NCBI RefSeq assembly: GCF_015680705.1
Contig: NZ_JADNYP010000012.1
Coordinates: 1 to 64,000, forward strand
DNA: 64,000 nucleotides
Reading direction: 5' to 3'
Source of the DNA: Pseudomonas fulva
GTDB lineage: Bacteria; Pseudomonadota; Gammaproteobacteria; Pseudomonadales; Pseudomonadaceae
Part shown: positions 18,594-28,200 of the stretch, in pieces
How positions within the stretch are numbered: the stretch's first letter is position 1
How the letters are laid out: every line of letters starts with the position of its first letter
Notes under the pieces: model-generated
What the model saw: only the letters and a program-made list of their open reading frames with translations
What the model was told of the DNA's origin: nothing
Database searches by the model: none
Program-made: the position numbers and the translations under genes

Positions 18594-18836
18594 TCAGGCC
18601 TTGCGCTCGAGCTGACGCTCGATCATGTACTTGATCGCCAGGCGGCGCTCCTTCAGGCGACGCATGTCATCGTCCTCATAGTTGCCGGCCGAGATCGATT
18701 CGGCGGCCAGCACCTGGTTGTCGATATCGGTATAGCTGTCCAGCAACCGGTCCAGCTCCTTGTCGACCTGGCGACGTTGCTGGACGATTTCACGGGGGTA
18801 GTGCAGGTCCTGGTACAGGTCATGTGAAACGGGCAT
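18594..18836 (-). CDS. YdcH-like DUF465 protein
   Basis: An 80-residue, almost wholly helical charged protein of the DUF465/YdcH family. The opening (MPVSHDLYQDLHYPREIVQ), a heptad-rich segment to ~45 and the closing ERRLAIKYMIERQLERK indicate a coiled-coil hairpin. GGAAAGGAAAT precedes the ATG at 18836, making the longer upstream reading unlikely. The function of the family is unknown. Confidence 0.85.
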   Translation of the reverse strand: MPVSHDLYQDLHYPREIVQQRRQVDKELDRLLDSYTDIDNQVLAAESISAGNYEDDDMRRLKERRLAIKYMIERQLERKA

Positions 18837-19195
18837 GGCGATTTCCTTTCCAGTGGCTTGATACCTCTTCGATTGGCTGCCAGGCGCCAAGTTGAGCATC
18901 GCCTCACGGTCGGTCGACGGACGGTAGCAGGGCCGTGCAGGAGTAGAGATGTCGCGTCGCACAGTGGCCGCTGGCAGGCACTCGCCAGGAAGATTCCGGC
19001 CGTCGCCTGCCCACACACCCTGCCAGACCGGCCTGGTTTGAAACTAACTTGCTGTTTTGCAAAATTTTTTTTGCTGGAGGGCTTCACAGGATGCAGCGGA
19101 CTCGTTAGACTGGCGCCCATTCCTGCAGAGCCAGCCAGGTTCTGATGGTCGGGAATTCCACCAGCGACAGCGCATCATGCTGATCGTGTCGATAC
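18837..19195. other. Intergenic region upstream of tRNA-Gln
   Basis: About 360 bases without a convincing protein gene. It contains the ydcH leader and the tRNA promoter at 19083–19111, which is preceded by an A/T-rich stretch (GCAAAATTTTTTTTGC, 19055–19070). Confidence 0.5.
19083..19111 (+). promoter_or_regulatory. Sigma-70 promoter for tRNA-Gln
   Basis: TTCACA (19083–19088), a 17-base spacer and TAGACT (19106–19111) make a good sigma-70 match. Transcription would start near 19118, leaving a leader of about 78 bases before the mature tRNA. Confidence 0.5.
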
Positions 19196-19270
19196 AGGGG
19201 CGTCGCCAAGCGGTAAGGCAGCAGGTTTTGATCCTGCCATGCGTTGGTTCGAATCCAGCCGCCCCTGCCA
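19196..19270 (+). tRNA. tRNA-Gln (anticodon TTG)
   Basis: A 75-base tRNA including encoded CCA. The acceptor arm AGGGGCG pairs with CGCCCCT; the anticodon loop lies between GCAGG and CCTGC and carries TTG; the T-loop is GGTTCGAATCC. A short T-rich run follows (ATTTTTCTTG). Confidence 0.95.
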
Positions 19271-19431
19271 TTTTTCTTGTTATCCGTATCCCATCCGTGT
19301 CGCCTGGTTCGCTCGGGGCCTGTTTCCGGCTTGCGCCGGTGATCGACCATCCGGCAAGACGGCCTGCCTGTTCAGCCTTGCCCGTTCTCCTGCAGCTGCA
19401 ATCCCAGGTGCCGCCGAAGCGGCCTCTATCG

Positions 19432-21831
19432 TCAGTTGGCCGCTCCGAGCAGCTCGTTGAGTGCGTCGGCCAGGACCTGTGGCTGCACTGGCTTTTGCAC
19501 CACCAGGCTGCCAGGCAGGTCCAAGCCCTCGAGTTCGGCATAGCCGGTAAGGAAAACCACTGGCAAGCGTGCGAAGCGCTTGCGCGCCGCATGGGCCAGT
19601 TGCGCGCCGTTGAACTCAGGCATGGCGAAGTCCGTCAGCAACAGGTCGACCTTGCCGTCGAGCAGCGCCAGGGCCTGCTCGCCGCTATGCGCTTCGCGCA
19701 CCTGGTAGCCGTACTGGCGCAATACTTCGCCGACCAGATCACGGACCAGATGATCGTCATCGACCAGCAGCAGCGTGCGCTGCGTGGCGCCGACGGGCGA
19801 GGCTGGCGCGCGGGGCAGGGCCGTGAGCGGCTCGCTGGAAGGTGTGGCCAGGGTGCGCTTGACGGCCGGCAGATAGACGCTGACTTCGGTGCCATGCCCC
19901 GGGCGTGTCTGGATCCTCACCCCGCCGCCGGACTGCTTGGCGAAGCCGAACACCTGGGCCAGGCCGAGCCCGGAGCCCTTGCCGATATCCTTGGTGGTGA
20001 AGAAAGGCTCGAAGACCTTGCCCAGCACTTCCTCGCTCATGCCGCAACCGGTATCGCGGATCGACAGGCAGACGTACTCGCCTGGCTCGGGGTCCTCGGG
20101 CCGACGTGGGCGTGCCTCGATCAGGCTGTTGCGGGTCGACAGGACCAGTTGGCCACCCTCCGGCATGGCATCTCGTGCATTGATCGCCAGGTTCAGGATG
20201 ATCATCTCGGTCTGGGTCGGGTCGGTCAGGGCTTGCCAGAGATCCTTTTCCAGGTCCAGGCGCACCGAGATGCTACCGCCAAGGGTGCGGCGCAACAGTT
20301 CCACCAGGCCGCCAAGGGTGCTGTTGAGCTCGAGCGGGACCGGCTCCAGGCGCTGGCGCCGCGAGAAAGCCAGCAACTGTGAGGTCAGCTTGGCGCCACG
20401 CTCCCCTGCCTCGCGAATATGCCTGAGGCGGACTCGCGCCTTGTCCAGGTTCGGCTTGGCCAGATCCCGCTCGAGGAAACCGGCGCCAGTGAGGATGACC
20501 GTGAGCAGGTTGTTGAAGTCGTGTGCGACCCCGGCAGTCAACTGGCCAACTGCTTCCAGGCGTTGCATCTGCTGCAGGGTTGCCTCGATGCGCTCGCGCT
20601 CGGCGATCTGTTCGCGCAGGCGGGCGTTGGCCTCGGCCAGTTCCAGCGTGGCTTCGCGTTCGCTGGTGATGTCACGGGCCACCAGGTAGAGCAGGCTGCC
20701 TTCCGGCACGATGACCCAGGACAGCCAGCGTTGCTGGCCACTGGCGTGCCGTACCTGGCCAACGAAGCGGGCACTGCCCAGGCCGTTCTCCAGGGCGGCG
20801 AGCTCCGTGCGGAAAGCCGCCTGGGCGTGCTCGGGGAGCAATTGCAGCAGCGAACTGCGCGACAGGTAATCGCGGGTGAAGCCAAGCGTGGCCTCCCAGG
20901 CCGGATTGAGCGCCACCGGTGTCAGGTCGGCGTTGAGGACGGCAAGCAGATCCTGCGACAAGTCCCAGGCACGGTCGCGTTCGCGAGTCCGGATCTCGAC
21001 CCGCTCTCCCAGCATCTCGTTGAGTTGCTTGAGCGCCTGGGTCGCCAGGCGCTGCTGGTGAATGTCCTGCAGCACGCCGGAGAATCTTACGCAGCGATCT
21101 TCGACGAACTGTGCCTGGCCGGTGCTCAACAACCAGCGAGGTTCCTGCTCGTCAGGCCGCAGCACGCGGAATTCGATGCGGTAATGGCCGTCGCCAGAGG
21201 GCTGCATGGCCTGGTCGACGGCAGCCCTCACCAGGGGCCTGTCCTCAGCATGGATGCACGAGAAGAACAGTTCCAGGCTCAGTTCCGTGGTGCTCGGCAG
21301 GCCGAACAGCGCCTTGCAGCGATCGTCCCAGAGCAGCAGCGCCTGCTCCGGGCGCAAGTCCCAGGTGCCCATGCCAGCGGCGTCGAGGGCGATGCGCGCG
21401 CGGGCTTCGACATCCGCCAAGGCTTCTTCGGCACGCCGGCGCCGCTGGCGCTCCTGCACCTCGGTCAAGGCGCGCCTGACCGCCTTTGGCAGCAGCGAGA
21501 GGTTCTTCTTGAGAATGTAGTCGGTGGCGCCCAGGCGGATCATCTCCACGGCATGTTCCTCGCCATAGATGCCCGAGAGGAAAATGAACGGCACATCCGG
21601 AGCCAGACGCTGGGCCGTGGCCAGCACCTGCGTGCCGGAGGAGCTAGGGAGCACGCAGTCGCACAGGATCAGGTCGAACGTTTCATGCTGCAAGGCTTGC
21701 TCGGCCCCGAGATGATCGTGGACCTGACGCGCCTGTACCTGCAGCCCGTTGCGCTCCAGGCGCAACAGCGTCAGCTCGGCATCCAGCGAGCTGTCTTCGA
21801 CCATCAGCAACTTGAGCGGGGTAGGCAACAT
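19432..21831 (-). CDS. Hybrid sensor kinase, REC-PAS-PAS-HK-REC
   Basis: A 799-residue soluble hybrid kinase. The N-terminal receiver has Asp58 (LILCDCVLPSSSG). Two PAS regions follow (~145–260 and ~295–405), then a coiled coil, the H-box GVAHDFNN with His437, and an ATPase domain with NLAINARDAMPEGG, DTGCGM and GKGSGLGLAQV. The C-terminal receiver has Asp734 (LLLTDFAMPEFNG). There are no membrane segments. It is third in an operon behind a bacteriophytochrome and a single-domain regulator, 11 bases after the latter, so it likely receives or integrates the light signal. Confidence 0.93.
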   Translation of the reverse strand: MLPTPLKLLMVEDSSLDAELTLLRLERNGLQVQARQVHDHLGAEQALQHETFDLILCDCVLPSSSGTQVLATAQRLAPDVPFIFLSGIYGEEHAVEMIRLGATDYILKKNLSLLPKAVRRALTEVQERQRRRRAEEALADVEARARIALDAAGMGTWDLRPEQALLLWDDRCKALFGLPSTTELSLELFFSCIHAEDRPLVRAAVDQAMQPSGDGHYRIEFRVLRPDEQEPRWLLSTGQAQFVEDRCVRFSGVLQDIHQQRLATQALKQLNEMLGERVEIRTRERDRAWDLSQDLLAVLNADLTPVALNPAWEATLGFTRDYLSRSSLLQLLPEHAQAAFRTELAALENGLGSARFVGQVRHASGQQRWLSWVIVPEGSLLYLVARDITSEREATLELAEANARLREQIAERERIEATLQQMQRLEAVGQLTAGVAHDFNNLLTVILTGAGFLERDLAKPNLDKARVRLRHIREAGERGAKLTSQLLAFSRRQRLEPVPLELNSTLGGLVELLRRTLGGSISVRLDLEKDLWQALTDPTQTEMIILNLAINARDAMPEGGQLVLSTRNSLIEARPRRPEDPEPGEYVCLSIRDTGCGMSEEVLGKVFEPFFTTKDIGKGSGLGLAQVFGFAKQSGGGVRIQTRPGHGTEVSVYLPAVKRTLATPSSEPLTALPRAPASPVGATQRTLLLVDDDHLVRDLVGEVLRQYGYQVREAHSGEQALALLDGKVDLLLTDFAMPEFNGAQLAHAARKRFARLPVVFLTGYAELEGLDLPGSLVVQKPVQPQVLADALNELLGAAN

Positions 21832-21842
21832 GTTCGCGGAAC

Positions 21843-22304
21843 TCAGGCCTGGCCTCGGCGATTCAGGCGCAGCGAGCCCGGTGGTGGCTCGTTTAGCACC
21901 GCCCAGAAAATGCCCAGGTCGGATATCGCCGCGACGAACTCTTTGAAGTCCACTGGCTTGACCACGTAGGCATTGACGCCCAGCTCGTAGGCTCGCAGCA
22001 GGTCCGGCTCCTCGCGTGAGGAGGTCAGCATGACGGTCGGGATGCTTCGCAGCTCCGGGGTGTCGCGCACGGTCTTCAACACTTCGAGGCCATCGACCTT
22101 GGGCAGCTTCAGGTCCAGCAGCATCACCGCGGGGTTGCCGTCGTCACGCGTGGCATAGGCGTTGCGACGCAGCAGATAGTCGAGGGCGTCGGCTCCATCG
22201 CGGATCACGATGACCTCGTTGGCCAACTGGCTGCGCTCGAGCGCAAGTAGCGTCAACTCCAGGTCCCTGGGGTTGTCCTCGACCAACAGGATAGGTTTGA
22301 GCAT
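21843..22304 (-). CDS. Single-domain response regulator, Rcp1-like
   Basis: A 153-residue CheY-like receiver without output domain. It has the acidic pocket in LVEDN, phospho-acceptor Asp64 (VMLLDLKLPKVDG), TSS and the conserved Lys in VVKPVDF. The long loop before Asp64 (RRNAYATRDDGNPAV) is typical of phytochrome-partner regulators such as Rcp1. It lies 15 bases downstream of the bacteriophytochrome, whose cognate phospho-acceptor it probably is. Confidence 0.93.
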   Translation of the reverse strand: MLKPILLVEDNPRDLELTLLALERSQLANEVIVIRDGADALDYLLRRNAYATRDDGNPAVMLLDLKLPKVDGLEVLKTVRDTPELRSIPTVMLTSSREEPDLLRAYELGVNAYVVKPVDFKEFVAAISDLGIFWAVLNEPPPGSLRLNRRGQA

Positions 22305-22319
22305 GATAGGGCAGTGTCC

Positions 22320-24563
22320 TCAACTGTGCGCGGGGTGACGGGGCAGGGAAAAATGGAACGTCGCCCCCTTGTCGAGGTCGCCTTCGGCCCAGACCTGGCC
22401 ATCGTGACGCTCGATGATGCGACGAACGCTGGCCAGGCCTATGCCTGTGCCTTCGAAATCCTCCATGCGATGCAGGCGCTGGAACACCCCGAACAGCTTG
22501 CCAGCATAGGCCATGTCGAAACCTACACCATTGTCGCGAATGAACAATTCGGTGAATTCGGCGTTCTGCCTGGCACCGATCTGGATGCGCGCCGGATCGC
22601 GGCCGCGAGTATACTTGATGGCGTTGGCGATGAGGTTGTGCAAGGCCATGTTGATGAATGCCGGGTCGGCGATGACCTTCGGCAACTGGGCCACTTCCCA
22701 GACGATCTGCCTGCCCTGATAGTCCGGTGCCAGCTCGAGGCGGATGGACTCGACCAGGGCATTGAGGTCGACGTCCGACAGGCGCAGCGCGGCGCGGCCC
22801 ATCTGCGAGAAGTTGAGCAGGTTGTCGACCAGGGTGCCGGCGAAGCGTGAAGCTTCCTCGATATGCTTGAGGAAACGCTGGCCACGCTCGCTCAGCCGCT
22901 GGGCCTCGCCTTCGCCAAGCAGTTCCGTATAACCGGCGATGTGCCGCAAGGGTGCCCGCAGGTCGTGAGACACGCTATAGGAAAATGCTTCGAGCTCCTT
23001 GTTCGAGCGTTTCAGTTCGCTGGCCAGTTGCGCCAGTTCCTCGGCCTTGCGCAGGACGATGCCAAGCACTGCGTTGCGTAGCTCCAATCCCCCTTCGAGG
23101 ATCAATGGGTCCCATGGGCGACTGAAGCCGCGCACTTCTTCGCGCCAACGCTCGAAACTGTGCCGTGGATGCAGGCCGCCCTGCGCATCCACCTGCTTGT
23201 CCGGGCGGCCGGCCCATTCGATCAGGCGCGTCTGCTCGGGGCGGAACCAGACCAGGTAGTGCGAGTGGATCTGCGAGATGGCTATCGCCAGGATGCCTGC
23301 GGTGTGCTCGGCAAGCTCGGGCAGGTCCTCGATGTCACGGCGTACGTTGTCGGTGTGGTAGATCGTTTCGTCAGCCCGCCGCGACAGCCAGTGGACCAGG
23401 GCCGTGACCTGCGAGGCCGGCGGCGTCGTGCCGATCAGGTCGCATCGTTCGGCGCTGATGATGGCGGCACCCGATGCCTCGGCAAACGCCAGCAACACCT
23501 GCGGCAGCTCCAGCAGGCCCTGGTTGACGTGGTCGTGGTCAGCCATCGCCGAGAGCATCTGCACGATATGGCGACGCAGTTCGAGCAGTTTGTTGGTCTT
23601 GCCATGCGACTCGCGCGACTCGATCTGCAACGACAGCACGCCAGCGAGCAGCTCGCAGGCTGTGCGGGTCTGGAAGTCGACCGAACACGGTGCTTCGTGA
23701 TGGCAGGAAATCAGCCCCCAGAGCTTGCCATCGACCACGATCGACAGCGACATCGACGCCAGCGTGCCCATGTTGCGCATGTACTGCAGGTGGACCGGCG
23801 AGACGCTGCGCAACGAAGCGAAGCTCAGGTCCAGCGGTTGGCCCGTGCGCGGATTGTCTTGCGGCACGATGCGTGAAGGCTGGTAGTTGGCATCGCAGAT
23901 CAGGCGAATGCGGTTGCTGCGATAGAGTTCACGCGCCTGGCTTGGAATGTCGCTTGCCGGAAAGCACAGCCCCAGGTAACGCGGGTAACCGGGGTCGGCT
24001 TGCTCGGCCAGCACCAGGCCCGTGCCGTCTTCGTCGAACCGGTAAGCCTTGACCCGGCCGAAACCGGTCATGCGCTTGATCTCCTGGACCGAACGCGACA
24101 GGAGGTCCTCGATCTCGCCGAGCTGGTTGAGGCTGCCGACGAAGGCGCGAACCAGCGAATAGTAGCTGCTCTGGCTGACCAGGCTGATGGATGGCTCCAG
24201 TTCGAGCACCAGCACCTGGTCGCGACGATGGGCCAGCAGCTGCAGCAGGTCATCACGCAGCACGCCGGCCCGCAGGCGCACGTCCCCGAGATGGAACGGC
24301 AAGGCTTCCTCGCTCGGGAGCCTGTCCAGCTGGCTGCGCAGGTCGCAGCCTGGGTCGAACAGTTGCGTGGCGCTTTTGCCGATCAGCTCCAGCGCTGGCG
24401 TCCCTAGCCAGTTCTGGACGTTTTCGCTGGCTTGCAGGATGCTCAGGTCGTCTTGATCGAGTACCAGCAGGAAACCGTGCGGCTGGATGCTGCCGGGAAT
24501 GTGGATCGGCTCCTGGGCGCAGCGTTCGATGGCCTGTTCGAGGGCTTGGTCGACGGTGGTCAA
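22320..24563 (-). CDS. bphP: Bacteriophytochrome histidine kinase (first copy)
   Basis: A 747-residue red/far-red photoreceptor that should bind biliverdin covalently. Cys15 lies just before EPIHIPGSIQPHG, as in known bacteriophytochromes. The GAF domain has FPASDIPSQARELY and LRSVSPVHLQYMRNMG; the PHY tongue motif is PRHSFERW. The kinase has SVSHDLRAPL with His533, then NLIANAIKYT, DNGVGFD and GTGIGLA. A TTG at 24563 is chosen: AGGAG sits seven bases upstream and the family starts near here; the longer ATG form adds 15 residues. No heme oxygenase gene adjoins it. First gene of a three-gene signalling operon. Confidence 0.95.
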   Translation of the reverse strand: MTTVDQALEQAIERCAQEPIHIPGSIQPHGFLLVLDQDDLSILQASENVQNWLGTPALELIGKSATQLFDPGCDLRSQLDRLPSEEALPFHLGDVRLRAGVLRDDLLQLLAHRRDQVLVLELEPSISLVSQSSYYSLVRAFVGSLNQLGEIEDLLSRSVQEIKRMTGFGRVKAYRFDEDGTGLVLAEQADPGYPRYLGLCFPASDIPSQARELYRSNRIRLICDANYQPSRIVPQDNPRTGQPLDLSFASLRSVSPVHLQYMRNMGTLASMSLSIVVDGKLWGLISCHHEAPCSVDFQTRTACELLAGVLSLQIESRESHGKTNKLLELRRHIVQMLSAMADHDHVNQGLLELPQVLLAFAEASGAAIISAERCDLIGTTPPASQVTALVHWLSRRADETIYHTDNVRRDIEDLPELAEHTAGILAIAISQIHSHYLVWFRPEQTRLIEWAGRPDKQVDAQGGLHPRHSFERWREEVRGFSRPWDPLILEGGLELRNAVLGIVLRKAEELAQLASELKRSNKELEAFSYSVSHDLRAPLRHIAGYTELLGEGEAQRLSERGQRFLKHIEEASRFAGTLVDNLLNFSQMGRAALRLSDVDLNALVESIRLELAPDYQGRQIVWEVAQLPKVIADPAFINMALHNLIANAIKYTRGRDPARIQIGARQNAEFTELFIRDNGVGFDMAYAGKLFGVFQRLHRMEDFEGTGIGLASVRRIIERHDGQVWAEGDLDKGATFHFSLPRHPAHS

Positions 24564-24740
24564 GATAGTCTCCTGGTAGGGCCAGCGCCTCGCTGACAAG
24601 GTCGGCACAGGACATGGCCGATCACGGTATCAGAAACCCTGTGTGAATGCCGCTAAAAGGCCACCCCGGTAGAAATTGCTGGTCGGTCTCGCAAGAACGT
24701 TCCCTTTGCTCCGCTGCCTGTCGGACTTGGCCCCCGTGCT
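24564..24740. other. Divergent promoter region of the phytochrome operon
   Basis: This gap separates the bacteriophytochrome start from the degraded spore-coat-U gene. No convincing operator or complete promoter was identified. Confidence 0.3.
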
Positions 24741-25140
24741 GGCTGCTACGCTTGCTTGCAGGACGACGTGGGCAAGAAGAATGGTCAAGCTGGCGGCGTG
24801 CTCGACCGGCTCGGCCTGTTGAAAGGCACCACGCCCAAGTCCGTCCCGCTGTACCTGCGAACCAGCATCGGCAGCAACGTCGCAGCCGGCTTGTACCCGT
24901 AAACCCTGACGATCAACTGGAGCTGGCACTATCGTGCTGGCGTCAGCCTGATCGGGCGCTGTCTGGGGCGCAGTCGGCAGCGCTCGACGCACCAGCAGCG
25001 ACGCCAACGTCAATCCAGGTCGCGGCACCGGCAGCCAGGTCTTCAGCTACAACGTCAGGATCTACACCGACCAACCCACCCCGCCAGCCGGCGCCTGCAC
25101 CGACAGCGTCGTGCTCGACGTGCAGTTCTGTCCCCAGGGC
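24741..25140 (+). pseudogene. Degraded spore-coat-U (SCPU) domain gene
   Basis: One frame reads KGTTPKSVPLYLRTSIGSN…LYP, then an in-frame TAA, then TLTINWSWHY. This resembles the end of an SCPU domain (…YTDTLTLNWSW…). After a frame change, GSQVFSYNVRIYTDQPTPP and TDSVVLDVQF match the end of a second SCPU copy. SCPU proteins build Csu-type adhesive pili in the periplasm. A stop, at least one frameshift and no start mark it as broken. No usher or chaperone gene is adjacent. Assignment is from remembered motifs, so moderate. Confidence 0.5.
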
Positions 25141-25248
25141 GCTGCTCGTCGGCGCAGCACGCGCAGGAGGCCGAGACAGACATACCTACCGCCTTGCCTG
25201 CATCGATTCAGGCGAGCTTGGCCGCTTCATCACAGCAAGGACCAAGCC

Positions 25249-28200
25249 ATGAACGATCATCTCTCGCCAGCCGACTCCGTCGACTGCCTCATTGCCCGAC
25301 AATTGCCGCGCTGGTTGCTCGAGGCACCGCATGACCAGCTCGCCCAGCTGCGCGCCCATCTGTCTCGGCAGCAGCGTGCCCAGGATCGCGCGCACCGACT
25401 GTTGCGTTCGATACCGGCGTTGCCCGAGTTCGCCGAGCCGCTGCTGGTCGAGGCCGTCGAAGGGCTGACCGGGCGGCGGCTGGATGTGCGACGCAGCCAG
25501 CTGACCACCGTCATGCGCATCCCTTTGCCCTCGGTGAGCGCGAGTTTGCCGGTCGCCTACAGCCGCCATGAATCCACGCAAAGCCTGTTGGCCGCGGCGT
25601 TGCACAATTTCGCCGCGAACGAGATGCGTGCCGAAGCCTTTGCTGCTGGCAGCATGCTGCGCGACGAGCAGGGCCGGCCCGTCGCGCTGAGGCCAGAGCG
25701 TTTCGCCGCGCTCTGCCGGACGCTCGATATCGGTGGCCAGTACCAGGCGCGGATGAAGTCCGTACTGTCCCCTACGGGCACGGCGGCACACAGGGCCGAG
25801 CAAGTGCTCGAAGAGGCGTGCCGTTCGGCATTGGCCGCCGACATCAGCCTGGCGCGGCTGCAAGGTACCCTGGACGCTACCAGTTGCCAGCGCCTGTTAC
25901 GGGTCGCCGCGCCCGTGCCGGTCGTGCCTTCGGACAGGACCGTGCTCAAGGGGCACGAGTTGCTGTTGCTGGGCAAGCGGGTCGTGGGAGCGTTGGCCAT
26001 CGAGATTTTCTCGGATGACTCGGCGCAAGCCTCGCTCGAAGGCATCGTGACCTGGATTCCCGACGACCCAGTGCGAACCTTGACCCTGCACCCATCCTGG
26101 CGGTCCGTGTCCATCGCCATGGCCGGACGCTTCGCCGTGCCAGGCTACAAGGCCTTCTTCCAGCGGTTCATCGCGGAAAAAGACCGTGTCGAGTTCAATC
26201 GTGTCCTGGATCGATTGCAGCAGGAAAGCGACGGTACCGCCCCGATCGAGCTCGACGGCCGCCATGCGGCCATAGAGGGCGATCTGTTCGCGCATCTGCG
26301 GCGCCGCCAGGTGGAAAAGATGCTTGCCGACGCCAGCGTACTGGCGGTGCCCACTGACGAAGAGGACCGCAAGGCACGCCTGGCCCGGCTGGCTTTCTAT
26401 GTCGACGCGGGGTTGGATCTGCTTGGGCTGGCGAGTTTCTTCGTACCCGGCCTGGGGGTAGCCATGCTTGGCATCGCTGCGCTGCAACTGGGCGAGGCCG
26501 TCTACGAAGGGTACCAGGATTGGCTGCTCGGCGACCGGGAAGCGGCCATGGGGCATCTGTTTGAGGTGGCCCAGGCCGTCGCTGGCAATGCATTGATCGC
26601 CGGGGCGCCCGTCGCGCTGGCCAGGCTCGCCCAACGCGTCGCGTTCGTCGATGACTTGACACCAGTGCTGAGCAGCTCGGGGGCGCTGCGCCTGTGTGAC
26701 CCACGCCTGCCAGGCTATGCCTGGCAGGCCGGGCAGGTGCTGGAGGAGGGCGAGCGTAGTGCCCTGCTGCGCTCTGCGCGCGGCGATCTGCGCTTGCAGC
26801 GTACTCGCGCGGGAGCCGATTGGCGCGTTGTTCATCCATCTCGAGCGCAGGCCTGCTCGCCTTACGTCGAAGACAACCTGGTCGGCGGGCGCCGGCACGC
26901 GCTCGAACAGCCACATCACTGGCAGGATACCGGCGAGCTGTTGCGTCGTCTCGACCAGGAAACCACCGACGCAACCGACGAAATGGCTGCCAGCGTCCTG
27001 CAGGCAAGCGGTATGAGCGCCGCTGCGCTGCGCAGGTTGCACCTGGAGAATGCCCCGGCGCCTGCGCTATTACGTGACGCGCTGGCTCGTCACCGCTTGC
27101 ATGAAACGTTCCCGCTCCTGCGTGGCGAGGCGTTCGAAGCCCAGGTGCGCGCAGCCGAGCCTGCTCTGGTACCTGGCGCACAGGTGCTCAAGCGCGATTT
27201 TCCTGGGCTGACGGCGCGTTGTGCCAACGAACTGGTCGAACAGGCGAACCAGGTCCAACTGGAAAGCCTGCTGCACGGGCAGCGCGTGCCCATGGCATTG
27301 GCGCAGCAGGCGCGCTGGAGGTTGCGCGAAAGTCGCCTGAACCGGGCTTGTGCCGGTCTGCGACAGCCAGCGGCCTGTATACGCGATACCGAAACATTGG
27401 CCCTTGGTCTGATCGATACCCTGGCGCCCTGGCAGCAGAGTGTGCGAATCGAAGTGCGCGAGGGCTCGATCGAAGGCCCGGTGCGGGCGCGGTCGACCTC
27501 CGAGCAAGCCACGCAAGTGCGCCTGATCGTGGCCAGCGAGGGCCATTATCGGTGCCTGGATGGGCAAGGTCAGCCGCTTGCCGGCAGCGCATCGGCCGGC
27601 ACCTTGACCGAGGCCCTGTTGCCGCAGCTCGATGAGCTGCAAAAGACTCTGCTCGGCAAGCCTGGTCTGAGCGCCGAGGAGCTGGCCATTCGGCTTGCCG
27701 AACGAGCCAGCACGCACCGGGAAGAGGCGGCACGCCTGATCGGTCTGTCGCCGAAAGGTGGCCGATTCCGGCCTCCGGTGCGCCTGGGCGATGGGCGCTT
27801 GGGCTATCCGCTCAGCGGACGCGGCGAAAGCAGCCGCGAAGCGTTTCGTCGTGGCTTGCGCCAGCTCTATCCGACCCTCTCCGACGCCGAGCTGGAGGAG
27901 TACCTCAATGGCCTGAGGGATCGGCACGTCGATCCCTGGAATCATCTGCATGAACTGCATCGCCAGTTGGCGGACCTGCGCACTGCCTTGGAGGCCTGGC
28001 GATTGGAATCATCCGGGGTGCTCCAGGCAGCCAGGCGGCGCAAGGTCGCCGCAGCCATTCGTCGTAGCTGGCGGCGCAAGCCTGACGGTCGAGCAGGCGA
28101 GCATCGCCTGGTGATCGAGGGCGAGCACGTGGCAAGCCTGCCAACCCTGCCGGAGAACGTCGAGTTCAGTCATGTTCAAGAACTGGTCCTGCGTGACATG

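Noticed and set aside
24660..25248. Longer start for the NEL effector at 25111
   Set aside because: The extra 46 residues come from the degraded SCPU sequence; the ATG at 25249 has the ribosome site.
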